Shown here one piece after another: positions 32,877-41,148 of a DNA stretch of 64,000 nt (positions are counted from its first letter, which is position 1; every line of letters starts with the position of its first letter). The stretch is taken from the NCBI RefSeq assembly GCF_000299395.1, contig NC_018656.1, positions 62,001 to 126,000 on the forward strand, in the 5' to 3' direction. A model generated the notes under the pieces. That model was not told where the DNA came from and searched no databases. It was given only the letters and a program-made list of their open reading frames with translations. The position numbers and the translations under genes were made by a program. Source of the stretch: Candidatus Nitrosopumilus sediminis (lineage in GTDB: Archaea; Thermoproteota; Nitrososphaeria; Nitrososphaerales; Nitrosopumilaceae).

Positions 32877-34631
32877 ATGAATATGGGAAAATATCAAATG
32901 AATAGGACACTTGTATTGCTCCTTGTAGTCTTAGGAACTGGCATAAATGCAGTTCCGTATTCTGATGCCTCAAGTCACAGCATTGCATTTGATAGTGCAA
33001 CATACTTTCTTAGCAGCGGTCAGGTTGGAGGCAGTGCTGTTAAAATTACCGTAACTGACTCATCGGCTAATTTAGATTCGGGAGCAATTGACACAGTTAC
33101 AATTAACGTTTCTTCTGATACTGACACTTTGGGGATTTCACTAGTACTTTCTGAAACTGGAGTAAACACCGGAATATTTGAGAACACCAATCTGATATTC
33201 ATGGAAGCTAACTGGCAGTTTGCAATAGCTAACTCTGTAACGGTTACAGTTGATGATTCTTCTGCTGACACTACGGCAGGAATTGATTCCACATCAGTTA
33301 CCGTAGTTTCTGAGTCAGATGGTACAGGAATTACTGTATCACTTCAAGAGACATCTGGTACTTCAGGAATATTTACTGGCACCTTGCAATTTACAACCGG
33401 AACATCTAGTGGAAACGCAATCAAAGTTGCACAGGGAGACATTGTAAGTATCTTTTATGCTCCAAGCTCTCAGATATCAAATGCGTTGATTATACCAAAC
33501 CCTGATTCTGGAAAAGGCGCCTTGCAGGCATTGGTAGGTGATACCATTACTGCAACGTATGACTCTGTATCTGATACTGCAACCATTGGAAGCTCCGGTG
33601 GCGGTGGAGGCGGGGGCGGAATAGCCCGTGCAGGACTAGTAGTTGATGCAGTAGCTGGATTTGGCGGAGGATGCAGAAGTGACTGTACTCCACCAACGCT
33701 TGGAGTCACAAGTAATGGAATAAGATTAGTCACTGATGGTTTTTCATACAATGGAAATACAGTAGATGTACAACTTTACTATACGCCATATCCGCTAATT
33801 CCAGTAGAGGTAGGCCAGAAAAATACTGCAGTACTCAAAGTGTATGAGAATGGTGGCATTGAAAACATACGACACGTCGAGCTTGGATTTGGAATAGGAA
33901 AAGACAAGGTAATCAGCCAGAGCAAGGCAGTAATTAATTATGATATATTCTTTGATGGTACCGCATCAGTTGATGTCTTTGATCCAGAAGACGCACTAGA
34001 TGAAGTGGATGTGTCATCTAGGCCTGTTCCATGTACGGACCAGTCCCTAGAGGAGAAATGTCTTGAGGTTACCATTAACCATATGTTTCGCACACCATTG
34101 GAGTTTAACATGGTTGGAACAAATACATGGGATGCAAAACGAAACAGCTGGCAAAACTATTACAACCACGGCATAGAAATAACTGGAGAATCACTCAATC
34201 CTCCAAAGACAGTAAATGTTTTGGATAGGGTTGGGCATCTACATACAATTACGCTGATTGACTCTGAACATGGAATAGACAAGTCTGGAAAGTTATGGTA
34301 CAAAGAAAAGTTTTGGACGCAGGAGATTGACACGTCTCAAAGACATGACGTAATAACTTCACATGGAATTGACAGAAATCACATGCTGTTTTATGATTAC
34401 ATGCTTGACCAGACAAAGATTGCACAAAAAACACTTGATGAAATAGTTCGGGGAAAGATAATCCATAACTCTGACTATGGAAAAAACTACTATCTGCAAA
34501 TCTATCCAGAATCTGTTTCCAGATCTGAAAATGAATTGTTGCAAAAACAAATCATACAAGAAATACTACAAGCTCAATCTGTTGTAAATGAAAAGTGGCC
34601 ATATATTATGCTGACAAAAAATGATAAATAG
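32877..34631 (+). CDS. Large secreted surface protein, thaumarchaeal type
   Basis: 584 aa from ATG 32877; a TATA-like ATAAATC about 26 bp upstream supports this start. Signal peptide (LVLLLVVLGTGINA), then two similar beta-sandwich repeats (residues about 30-120 and 120-215), each with a D(S/A)SA...VTINVSS or TVTVDDSS pattern ending G(I)F. A run of nine glycines near residue 240 forms a linker. The C-terminal 330 residues hold a large beta domain and a charged helical tail. This layout is common in exported proteins of ammonia-oxidising archaea (established), but its function is not known. No membrane anchor is obvious. Confidence 0.65.
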   Translation: MNMGKYQMNRTLVLLLVVLGTGINAVPYSDASSHSIAFDSATYFLSSGQVGGSAVKITVTDSSANLDSGAIDTVTINVSSDTDTLGISLVLSETGVNTGIFENTNLIFMEANWQFAIANSVTVTVDDSSADTTAGIDSTSVTVVSESDGTGITVSLQETSGTSGIFTGTLQFTTGTSSGNAIKVAQGDIVSIFYAPSSQISNALIIPNPDSGKGALQALVGDTITATYDSVSDTATIGSSGGGGGGGGIARAGLVVDAVAGFGGGCRSDCTPPTLGVTSNGIRLVTDGFSYNGNTVDVQLYYTPYPLIPVEVGQKNTAVLKVYENGGIENIRHVELGFGIGKDKVISQSKAVINYDIFFDGTASVDVFDPEDALDEVDVSSRPVPCTDQSLEEKCLEVTINHMFRTPLEFNMVGTNTWDAKRNSWQNYYNHGIEITGESLNPPKTVNVLDRVGHLHTITLIDSEHGIDKSGKLWYKEKFWTQEIDTSQRHDVITSHGIDRNHMLFYDYMLDQTKIAQKTLDEIVRGKIIHNSDYGKNYYLQIYPESVSRSENELLQKQIIQEILQAQSVVNEKWPYIMLTKNDK

Positions 34632-34655
34632 TAACTGCATATTCATAATGACGGG

Positions 34656-36128
34656 GTGTGGGAATTGCCTAAAATAAAATTATCTTATAATATTATTTTA
34701 CTTGCAATGGTGAGTTTATTTTTTGTTTTTGGAACTGATTCAGTTTATGCACAATCTTCATACCCTCAAATTATTTTTATGAATCAGCTTGAACCCGAAG
34801 ATCCTATTGTTGAAAATTCTATTTTCATATCCCATGGATTACATATACGAATTTTAACGGATTCAAATTTTTCTGATGATACACTCCAAGTTGACATAGA
34901 ATCAATTGTTGGTAATAACATCAGAGCAAAGTTTACTCCTAAACTAACGTTTGAACGAATACCTAATACCAATTGGTTTGATCTACCTACTACCTATGTT
35001 TACTTTAACCAAACTGAGACTGATAATGACAAACCTGCATTATTTGCAGAGATTGGTGATACAATCAAGGTAAGTTATGGAGGTGTTGAAAATACTGTCA
35101 AGGTAATTGACGATGAAATAGGAGAAATACCTTACATAGATCCTGACATTAATCCCTACTATGCTTTTCCACAATGTTCCGATGAACAAAAGGACCCTGA
35201 TGGATTATGTACATCATGGAAAAAAAATAACGGATTGGAAATAACATATACAAATTCTGAATCTACTGGTGTGTTTTTTTGGCCCTGCTCTGATCTTGAC
35301 TCTGATCCTCTAAATAATTGCCCAACCGTCGGAGGCAAAGATATCTACGTTGAGATTGATTACATGATAGGTCATGAACCTGATGTTACTGCATTAGAAA
35401 ATATTGCTGAGGCCTTCTCCAAACAAGGAATAACACTACACGTCAATATTGATGATAGAATTCCATATCATAGTGATACGATGTCTCCTCCCTCCGAAGG
35501 TGGAATCATTGATCTTTCAAGCCCATTAATGCCTGACTTTGACAAACTAAAAAAATCATATTTTGGAACTACTGATGAACGCAACAATGCTTCTAGTGAT
35601 GCAGAACTTCAAAATATTCTGACTGCAAAAAGAATGGCAGTTCATTATGTTATTTATGGTCATTCTATTCCTAGCGGTTCTTCTGGAATGGCAGAGATTC
35701 CTGGAAATGACTTTTTGATAACTCTTGGAAACTGGGCTGGAGGAGTTGGTTCTTCTGATGATCAGGCAGGAACATTCATGCATGAACTAGGACACAACCT
35801 TGGATTGTTTCATGGTGGACATGATGATGTAAACTGCAAGCCAAACTATCTTAGTGTCATGAGTTGGTCAAGACAGTTTTCAGATTTCTTTACTACCACC
35901 AGAACACTTGACTATTCATCTGAGTATTTGATATCTTCTACTACGTATCCTGTGGATGTTATTGATGAATCTAATCTTGATGAGCTTTTCGGACTTACTT
36001 CCATGCAATCAGATAAACCAATAGAGTTTGTGTATTCTGATGATATAGGAAACATTAAACGTGGATTTAGTGGATACTGGACTGGTCCTGACATTACTGA
36101 GAACAATTTTCTAAAGTTAAGGAGTTAG
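34656..36128 (+). CDS. Secreted metzincin-type zinc metalloprotease, probably truncated
   Basis: 490 aa from GTG 34656 (TTG 34665 also possible). Signal peptide (IILLAMVSLFFVFGTDSVYA), a beta-rich pro or N-domain, then the catalytic signature HELGHNLGLFHGG (three zinc His and the catalytic Glu, near residue 375) and the Met-turn SVMSW. The C-terminus ends abruptly at NNFLKLRS. Beyond the stop a different frame continues as a charged helix plus zinc ribbon with no start codon, so the natural C-terminus is probably missing. Confidence 0.75.
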   Translation: MWELPKIKLSYNIILLAMVSLFFVFGTDSVYAQSSYPQIIFMNQLEPEDPIVENSIFISHGLHIRILTDSNFSDDTLQVDIESIVGNNIRAKFTPKLTFERIPNTNWFDLPTTYVYFNQTETDNDKPALFAEIGDTIKVSYGGVENTVKVIDDEIGEIPYIDPDINPYYAFPQCSDEQKDPDGLCTSWKKNNGLEITYTNSESTGVFFWPCSDLDSDPLNNCPTVGGKDIYVEIDYMIGHEPDVTALENIAEAFSKQGITLHVNIDDRIPYHSDTMSPPSEGGIIDLSSPLMPDFDKLKKSYFGTTDERNNASSDAELQNILTAKRMAVHYVIYGHSIPSGSSGMAEIPGNDFLITLGNWAGGVGSSDDQAGTFMHELGHNLGLFHGGHDDVNCKPNYLSVMSWSRQFSDFFTTTRTLDYSSEYLISSTTYPVDVIDESNLDELFGLTSMQSDKPIEFVYSDDIGNIKRGFSGYWTGPDITENNFLKLRS

Positions 36129-36421
36129 AAAAAGAAATTGAAAGACTTGAGGCTGTAGATATTGAACATGAAATTATACAAAAATTACGAAAGCAAAACA
36201 AAAAACTAGATGATATTGAAAATAATCTAAATTCTCAGAATAGTTCTAAATCAAAAATTTCAGAAATAGTTTCACAAGAAGCATATTGTGTAAAATGTAA
36301 AACTAAAAGACTTATCAAAGATCCTGAAGAGACTACAATGAAAAATGGCAAACCTGCTATTAGAGGATTTTGTTCAATATGTCAATGCAAAGTTTTTAGA
36401 ATAGGAAAAATGAAAAAATAA
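36101..36421 (+). pseudogene. Headless coiled-coil zinc-ribbon fragment
   Basis: An open frame of 106 codons that has no ATG, GTG or TTG until far inside. It begins with a charged helix (EQFSKVKELEKEIERLEAVD), then ends with a zinc ribbon: YCVKCKTKR and CSICQC, with KNGKPAIRGF between, the pattern of DUF5679-type domains. It overlaps the last 28 bp of the metalloprotease in a different frame. Most likely a deletion removed the start of this gene and the end of the protease gene; a frameshift joining the two is the alternative. Confidence 0.65.
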
Positions 36422-36444
36422 AAATTTTAGCTAATATATGAAAA

Positions 36445-36924
36445 TTACATTTGTCCAGATTGCCATGCCTGATTAAATTTTTTGATAGCCTCTTGATATG
36501 CTATTATTGAATCATCTCCAGATGTTTTGAGAAATTTTTCCCATTGGATATTGAATTTTTTTATTGATTCGATGTTAGTTTCTTTAAAGATATTCTCCAT
36601 CATCTTTGTTTGTTGTTTAATGTATTCTGGACCAATTTCTTCCCAAGTATTTTCCCAACTTGAACTAACTTTTTTTAATAATTCAGCATCTGATTCTAAT
36701 GCTTTTTGACAGGCATCATGATATGTCATCAAAGTTTCATTTGTAGCCTTTTGCCATTGTGCAAGAGATTCTTTCCAGCCATTCAAGGCAGAATTGTAGT
36801 CATTCCATGCTTTTTCAAATTCAGGTTTTTTTGATGTAGCTTTGCCTTGTTTTTTTGATTTAGATACCGTTTTTTTTACCGTTCTTTTTACTGTCTTTTT
36901 GGGATTTTTTTTCTTGGCTGCCAT
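36445..36924 (-). CDS. Helical protein with a lysine-rich N-terminus (phasin-like candidate)
   Basis: 159 aa. The first 33 residues are almost all Lys, Thr and Ala (MAAKKKNPKKTVKRTV) and likely disordered or nucleic-acid binding. Residues 35-155 are helices with regularly spaced Trp and Gln (YNSALNGWKESLAQWQKATNE; IQWEKFLKTSGD; KKFNQAWQSGQM), which resembles phasins or PhaE-like helical proteins of polyhydroxyalkanoate granules. That link is pattern-based; a chromatin-associated basic protein is another reading. Confidence 0.5.
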   Translation of the reverse strand: MAAKKKNPKKTVKRTVKKTVSKSKKQGKATSKKPEFEKAWNDYNSALNGWKESLAQWQKATNETLMTYHDACQKALESDAELLKKVSSSWENTWEEIGPEYIKQQTKMMENIFKETNIESIKKFNIQWEKFLKTSGDDSIIAYQEAIKKFNQAWQSGQM

Positions 36925-36993
36925 ATTTTGCTTTAAAAATGGTAGATGTTAAATCTTTCAATGATTCTATAATTTAAAAAGGAATTTGATTCG

Positions 36994-37149
36994 CTAAGAA
37001 TTTGATGCCTTAGAAAATTTTGGAACATGTTTTTTATCTTTATTAATAAATAATTTGTAATGCTCCTCACACAAATTTCGTGTTTCCCGAAAACTAATTT
37101 TTACTGTTTCTATTGATTTTTGTTTACATTCTGAGATACTACATCGCAT
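36994..37149 (-). CDS. Tiny zinc-finger-like protein
   Basis: 51 aa from ATG 37149. Cysteines at residues 3, 8 and 27 and His30 (MRCSISECK; NLCEEHYKLF) form a C-x4-C/C-x2-H set suitable for one zinc. Basic C-terminus (NKDKKHVPKFSK). Alone in the spacer between the phasin-like gene and the plus-strand gene at 37240. Family unknown. Confidence 0.55.
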   Translation of the reverse strand: MRCSISECKQKSIETVKISFRETRNLCEEHYKLFINKDKKHVPKFSKASNS

Positions 37150-37239
37150 AATCAAAAATTGATATTATTTGCTAATAAAACTTTGAAATAATGTAATTAC
37201 CAATGCTAACTTTTTATCATTGTTTCATAACAAAAAATT

Positions 37240-37449
37240 ATGAATGATGATGAAAAAGGAAAGCGGTTTTTAGAATTAATTGATGATCAAAATAATTTTC
37301 AATGGGAAATTGTTGCAAAATTAACTTCTTTAATCTCATCTGATTGGAACTCTGAACAATTAAAAAATGAATTAAAGACTTTGGTAGAAAACCATTCTAA
37401 AATAACCAAGGAACTTAATAGTCTAGATGATAAAGGCAGTATTTTATAA
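37240..37449 (+). CDS. Small helical protein, unknown function
   Basis: 69 aa, acidic, two predicted helices (GKRFLELIDDQNNFQWEIVAKL; SEQLKNELKTLVENHSKITKEL) with coiled-coil character. Its 3' end overlaps the convergent ctaB by 6 bp. A possible TATA lies in the AT-rich 30 bp upstream. Confidence 0.45.
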   Translation: MNDDEKGKRFLELIDDQNNFQWEIVAKLTSLISSDWNSEQLKNELKTLVENHSKITKELNSLDDKGSIL

Positions 37450-38373
37450 TGCAGAATCAACCATTAATGCAATAAATAACACTGCCAAATATGGACTAGA
37501 AAATTTAAACAAAGTCCATGCAGCTTTTTCCATAGGTTTGATTATGACCCATATTGACAATCCTACCATTAATGCCCCTGACGCAATAGCTGTCCATAGA
37601 TACACTGCACCAACCATTTCTTCACCACTTTGAGTTGTAATAAAAAATGGAGCAATAGAAAATAATACCATAACAACTGTTGAAAGTGCAATAGCTCTTG
37701 CAGAAGTTTTTTCTGATTGTACGGCAGTTAACATTGGAACATTTACTTTGTTATAGTCTTCTTTGAAATGTAAAGTGAGTGCCCAAATATGCATTGGAAT
37801 CCAAATAAACACTAATCCAGCCATTGCAAGACCCATAGTCCATAAATCTGACATACTAACAGCTACCCAACCAATCATTGGTGGCGAACCTCCACATAAT
37901 CCTCCCAAAATTATATTGGTTCTAGAATTTCGTTTCAGAACATATGAGTAAATCAGAATGTTGTTTACTAATCCAAACGCAATGAAGGCAGTTGCCCATG
38001 CACCTTGTTCTAATGTAGTAGTAAAAGAAATTCCAAATGCTAAAACTAATGAAATGCCTGCTAATGCTAATCCAAAATTCCTTGCTTTAACTGCCGGATA
38101 GATTCTTTTTGAAGGTAAAGGTCTGTCTTTTGTTCTCTCCATAATAGCATCAATGTCTCTATCATGATAATTTGTTAGAGTATTTGCGGCAGCTGAACCG
38201 GCTGCAACTGAAAATAACATCAGAAGCCATGTTGCTGGAGAAATCTCAATATCATAAATGTTAGATGCTGTTAGTGCTGCACCAAATGCTGTAAAAACTA
38301 GTAAATACCAAATTTTTGGCTTTGTTAATTCATAATAAACTGCTACTCTAGATTCAGATTTTTGTTTTTGCAA
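37444..38373 (-). CDS. ctaB: Heme O synthase (protoheme IX farnesyltransferase)
   Basis: 309 aa with eight or nine membrane helices. The prenyl-diphosphate site NYHDRDIDAIMERTKDRPLP is the diagnostic CtaB/CyoE sequence, and a second acidic loop lies near HFKEDYNKVNVPML. It attaches a farnesyl chain to heme B, making heme O for CtaA (11.7 kb) and the oxidase at 9.2 kb. It is 2 bp downstream of an Lrp/AsnC gene and probably shares its transcript. Confidence 0.92.
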   Translation of the reverse strand: MQKQKSESRVAVYYELTKPKIWYLLVFTAFGAALTASNIYDIEISPATWLLMLFSVAAGSAAANTLTNYHDRDIDAIMERTKDRPLPSKRIYPAVKARNFGLALAGISLVLAFGISFTTTLEQGAWATAFIAFGLVNNILIYSYVLKRNSRTNIILGGLCGGSPPMIGWVAVSMSDLWTMGLAMAGLVFIWIPMHIWALTLHFKEDYNKVNVPMLTAVQSEKTSARAIALSTVVMVLFSIAPFFITTQSGEEMVGAVYLWTAIASGALMVGLSIWVIIKPMEKAAWTLFKFSSPYLAVLFIALMVDSAL

Positions 38374-38375
38374 TA

Positions 38376-38843
38376 TTAGTCACTATCCTTTGATGGCATA
38401 TATGGCATTGCTTTCATTCGTGATTTCATTTCAATAAATGATTCAGAAGATTGAATACCTTCAATCCTCCCAATCCTCTCAGAGACCATTTTATGCATTT
38501 GATCCAGTGATTTTGAATACATTGTTACGAGAATATCAAATCTACCTGTAACTTCAGCGACTTCTCTAACACCATCAATCTTGAATAATTCTTCAATAAT
38601 ATGATCTCGTTTTTTTGTATCCATATTAATTCCAGTCAATGCCTTGACATTATATCCAAGTTCTTCATCATTTACCACAATTGTAAAACGCTCTATCAGT
38701 TTTCTTTTAACTAATCTTTTGATTCTTGAATATACTACAGATGAATTAACGTTAATTTTTTTCGATAAACGAGGAACAGAAATTGAAGCATCATTGGATA
38801 ACTCTGATAAAATTTGTAAATCTAAGTCATCTACTTTTGCCGT
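38376..38843 (-). CDS. Lrp/AsnC family regulator, apparently initiated at ACG
   Basis: 155 aa if read from ACG 38843: an N-terminal helix-turn-helix (VDDLDLQILSELSNDASI, then VNSSVVYSRIKRLVKRKLI) followed by an RAM/Lrp ligand domain (EVAEVTGRFDILVTMYS). No ATG, GTG or TTG exists in this frame before GTG 38678, which would delete the whole DNA-binding half, and a TAA lies immediately upstream of the ACG. The codons ACG GCA AAA GTA GAT read as M-A-K-V-D if ACG initiates. A TATA box at 38877-38885 would place transcription start about 10 bp before the ACG. Confidence 0.75.
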   Translation of the reverse strand, partial: TAKVDDLDLQILSELSNDASISVPRLSKKINVNSSVVYSRIKRLVKRKLIERFTIVVNDEELGYNVKALTGINMDTKKRDHIIEELFKIDGVREVAEVTGRFDILVTMYSKSLDQMHKMVSERIGRIEGIQSSESFIEMKSRMKAMPYMPSKDSD

Positions 38844-38876
38844 TTAAAACACCTGAGTCGATCTAGTTTTCTGGAT

Positions 38877-38885
38877 CTTATAAAG
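38877..38885 (-). promoter_or_regulatory. TATA box of the Lrp-ctaB transcript
   Basis: On the minus strand CTTTATAAG precedes the ACG codon at 38843 by about 37 bp, predicting a TSS near 38853 and a leader of roughly ten bases. This spacing supports initiation at the ACG and not at the distant GTG. Confidence 0.5.
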
Positions 38886-38914
38886 TTATTATTGTAAAAA
38901 TTGCAAAAAATTAT

Positions 38915-39991
38915 CTAAATCTTGCCTTTTTTGTATAACATTTCTGCTAACAATACTGCACCTTTTGCTGAACCCATTTTCTTATTGTGAGAGAACAACA
39001 TGTATTTCAGACCATTGTCAAATAATTCTTCCTTCTCTACTCTGCCAATAGTTGTAGTCATTCCATCTCCAACAGATCTTTCCATTCTTGGTTGAGGTCT
39101 TGTAGGATCTTCATGAAATGCATAATAATTCTCTGGAGCTGATGGTAGTCCTGCTACGGAGATATCTTTGTTATATTCATTATAGGTATCTTTTGCTTTT
39201 GCTGGATTAATTTCCTCTGTAGTTTCAACAAAAACAGACTCTGTATGTCCATCAATTACTGGTACTCTTGTACATGTACAACTAATTCTAATATCAGCAT
39301 CCTCTATTTTTCCATCTCTTAGTTTACCAAGGATTTTTCTTGTTTCTAATCTTACTTTTCCTTCCTCTTTTGGAATGTATGGAATTATGTTATCTGTGAT
39401 ACCCATAGCAGATACTCCTGATTTTCCACCACCTGATATTGCTTGCATTGAAGTCATCATAACTTTTTTTGCTCCATATTTTTCAAGTAGTGGTTTTAAT
39501 GTTATTGCTAAACCTGTAGTGGTACAATTTGGTAATGGTGCTACCCATCCTTTCCAATTCCTATTCTTTTTTTGTACTTCAAGTAATTCTGTCTGCTCAT
39601 CATTGATTCCTGGAATTAAAATTGGGACATCTTCTTCATATCTATAAGCTGAACTTGTTGAAATTACTGGCAAATCTGCTGCCATTTTAGTTTCTATGGC
39701 TTTAGCAGCTTCTGATTCAACTGCTGAAAATACTAAATCCAATTGAGAAACATCTAATTCATCAATTGATCTTACTGTCATTTCTTTGATATATTCTGGA
39801 ATTTCTCCGCCTACATCCCATGCAACTATTCCACTTGCATCTTTTATTGCATCGAGATACTTTTTTCCTGCAGAACGTGAAGACGCAGCAATTTGAGTCA
39901 CTTCAAACCATGGATGATTATTTAATGATTGTACAAATTCCTGACCAACAGCACCTGTAACACCAATAATTGCGACTCTTTTCTTATCCAT
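38915..39991 (-). CDS. asd: Aspartate-semialdehyde dehydrogenase
   Basis: 358 aa. NADP loop VAIIGVTGAVGQEF, phosphate-binding SRSAGKKY, the catalytic cysteine in LPNCTTTGLA and the active-site His in RVPVIDGHTESVF. The NCTTT form and length place it with archaeal/fungal-type enzymes. It reduces aspartyl phosphate from LysC (18.0 kb) on the way to Lys, Thr and Met. Divergent from the cobalamin operon. Confidence 0.92.
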   Translation of the reverse strand: MDKKRVAIIGVTGAVGQEFVQSLNNHPWFEVTQIAASSRSAGKKYLDAIKDASGIVAWDVGGEIPEYIKEMTVRSIDELDVSQLDLVFSAVESEAAKAIETKMAADLPVISTSSAYRYEEDVPILIPGINDEQTELLEVQKKNRNWKGWVAPLPNCTTTGLAITLKPLLEKYGAKKVMMTSMQAISGGGKSGVSAMGITDNIIPYIPKEEGKVRLETRKILGKLRDGKIEDADIRISCTCTRVPVIDGHTESVFVETTEEINPAKAKDTYNEYNKDISVAGLPSAPENYYAFHEDPTRPQPRMERSVGDGMTTTIGRVEKEELFDNGLKYMLFSHNKKMGSAKGAVLLAEMLYKKGKI

Positions 39992-40073
39992 GTTAAGTCA
40001 TCGATCGCTTTCACCTAATAATCGTTTTCTGGATTACCAAAACATACTAAATCGGCTAATTCTATTTGGAACT

Positions 40074-41148
40074 GTGAAAATAAGAACAAAATTATCTATT
40101 ATCAGACATGTGCCTGTAATTCATGGAGGAAGACCTCTTTTAACCAATCCTCAAATCATTGATTTTAGTTCAAATATCTCTCCAATTGGTACTCCGTCAT
40201 CAGTAAAAAAACCCTTAAAAAAATATTGATAATATCAAAAATTACCCTGATTTTAGCTCATCATCAGTAATTTCAAGCCTAAAAAAATACACGAAATTAG
40301 AGAAATCAAATATTTTGGTTGGAAATGGAGCAATCGAAATAATCTATAATTTTTGTTTTGCATTCTTATCTAAAAAAACAAAAGTATTGATTCCAATTCC
40401 AACTTTTCAAGAATATGAAACAGCAGCTAAACTCAATAATTGTATAATTTCATATTTTAAAACAATGAATATATCTGAAAATCTTAATTTGTTTATTTCA
40501 CAAATTCCAAAAAATGGATGTGTGTTCATTTGTAACCCTAATAATCCTACAGGAAAACTTTTGCCAAAAAACCAATTACTTGAAATAATTAAAAAAGCAA
40601 AAAAACTTTCCACATTTGTATTTGTTGATGAATGTTTTATTGAAATGGTTCCAGAATCAAATGAATCTGTAATATCATATATTAAAAAATATGACAATCT
40701 TTTTGTTTTACGTTCGTTAACAAAATCTTTTGCATTACCAGGAATAAGAATTGGATATGCCATAGCATCAAAACAAATGATTGAAATTTTGCAAAAAATA
40801 AAAATTCCTTGGAGTGTTAATTCTTTAGCCCAAATTGCCGCAAATAAAGCTCTTGACAATAAATCACATCTTATTAGATCAAATTTAGTAATTAAAAAAG
40901 AGCTGAATTACTTGACAAATAAAATTAATAGATTGGATGGATTTGATTGTATTGATTCGTCTACAAATTTTATTCTGATAAAAACAAAAAAAGATTCAAC
41001 AAAATTACAAAAAAAACTGCTTGAGCATAAAATCTTAATTCGTGATTGTAAAAATTTTAGAGGATTAAACAATCATTACATTCGAATCGCTGTTAAATCT
41101 CATAAAGATAATTTAGAACTTGTTAAAGCATTGGAGAATGTATCATGA
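40074..41148 (+). pseudogene. L-threonine-O-3-phosphate decarboxylase-like (CobC/HisC fold), frameshifted
   Basis: Two frames together encode one complete fold-type I PLP enzyme of about 357 aa. The first part (GTG 40074; VIHGGRPLL, IIDFSSNISPIGTP) stops at TGA 40227-40229. The rest (NYPDFSSSS, VGNGAIEIIYNF, CNPNNPTGK, VDECFIEM, and Schiff-base Lys in SLTKSFALPGIRIGY) is in another frame. Removing one A from the seven-A run 40217-40223 joins them perfectly. It heads the cobalamin operon, where this activity makes aminopropanol phosphate. Frameshift, sequencing error or transcript slippage are all possible. Confidence 0.75.

Noticed and set aside
33590-33630. Tandem repeat of GGC/GGT triplets as a mobile or regulatory element
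   Set aside because: It simply encodes the polyglycine linker of the surface protein.
40217-40223. Programmed -1 frameshift at A-AAA-AAA in cobC
   Set aside because: A -1 shift leads to the wrong frame; loss of one A or a +1 shift is needed.
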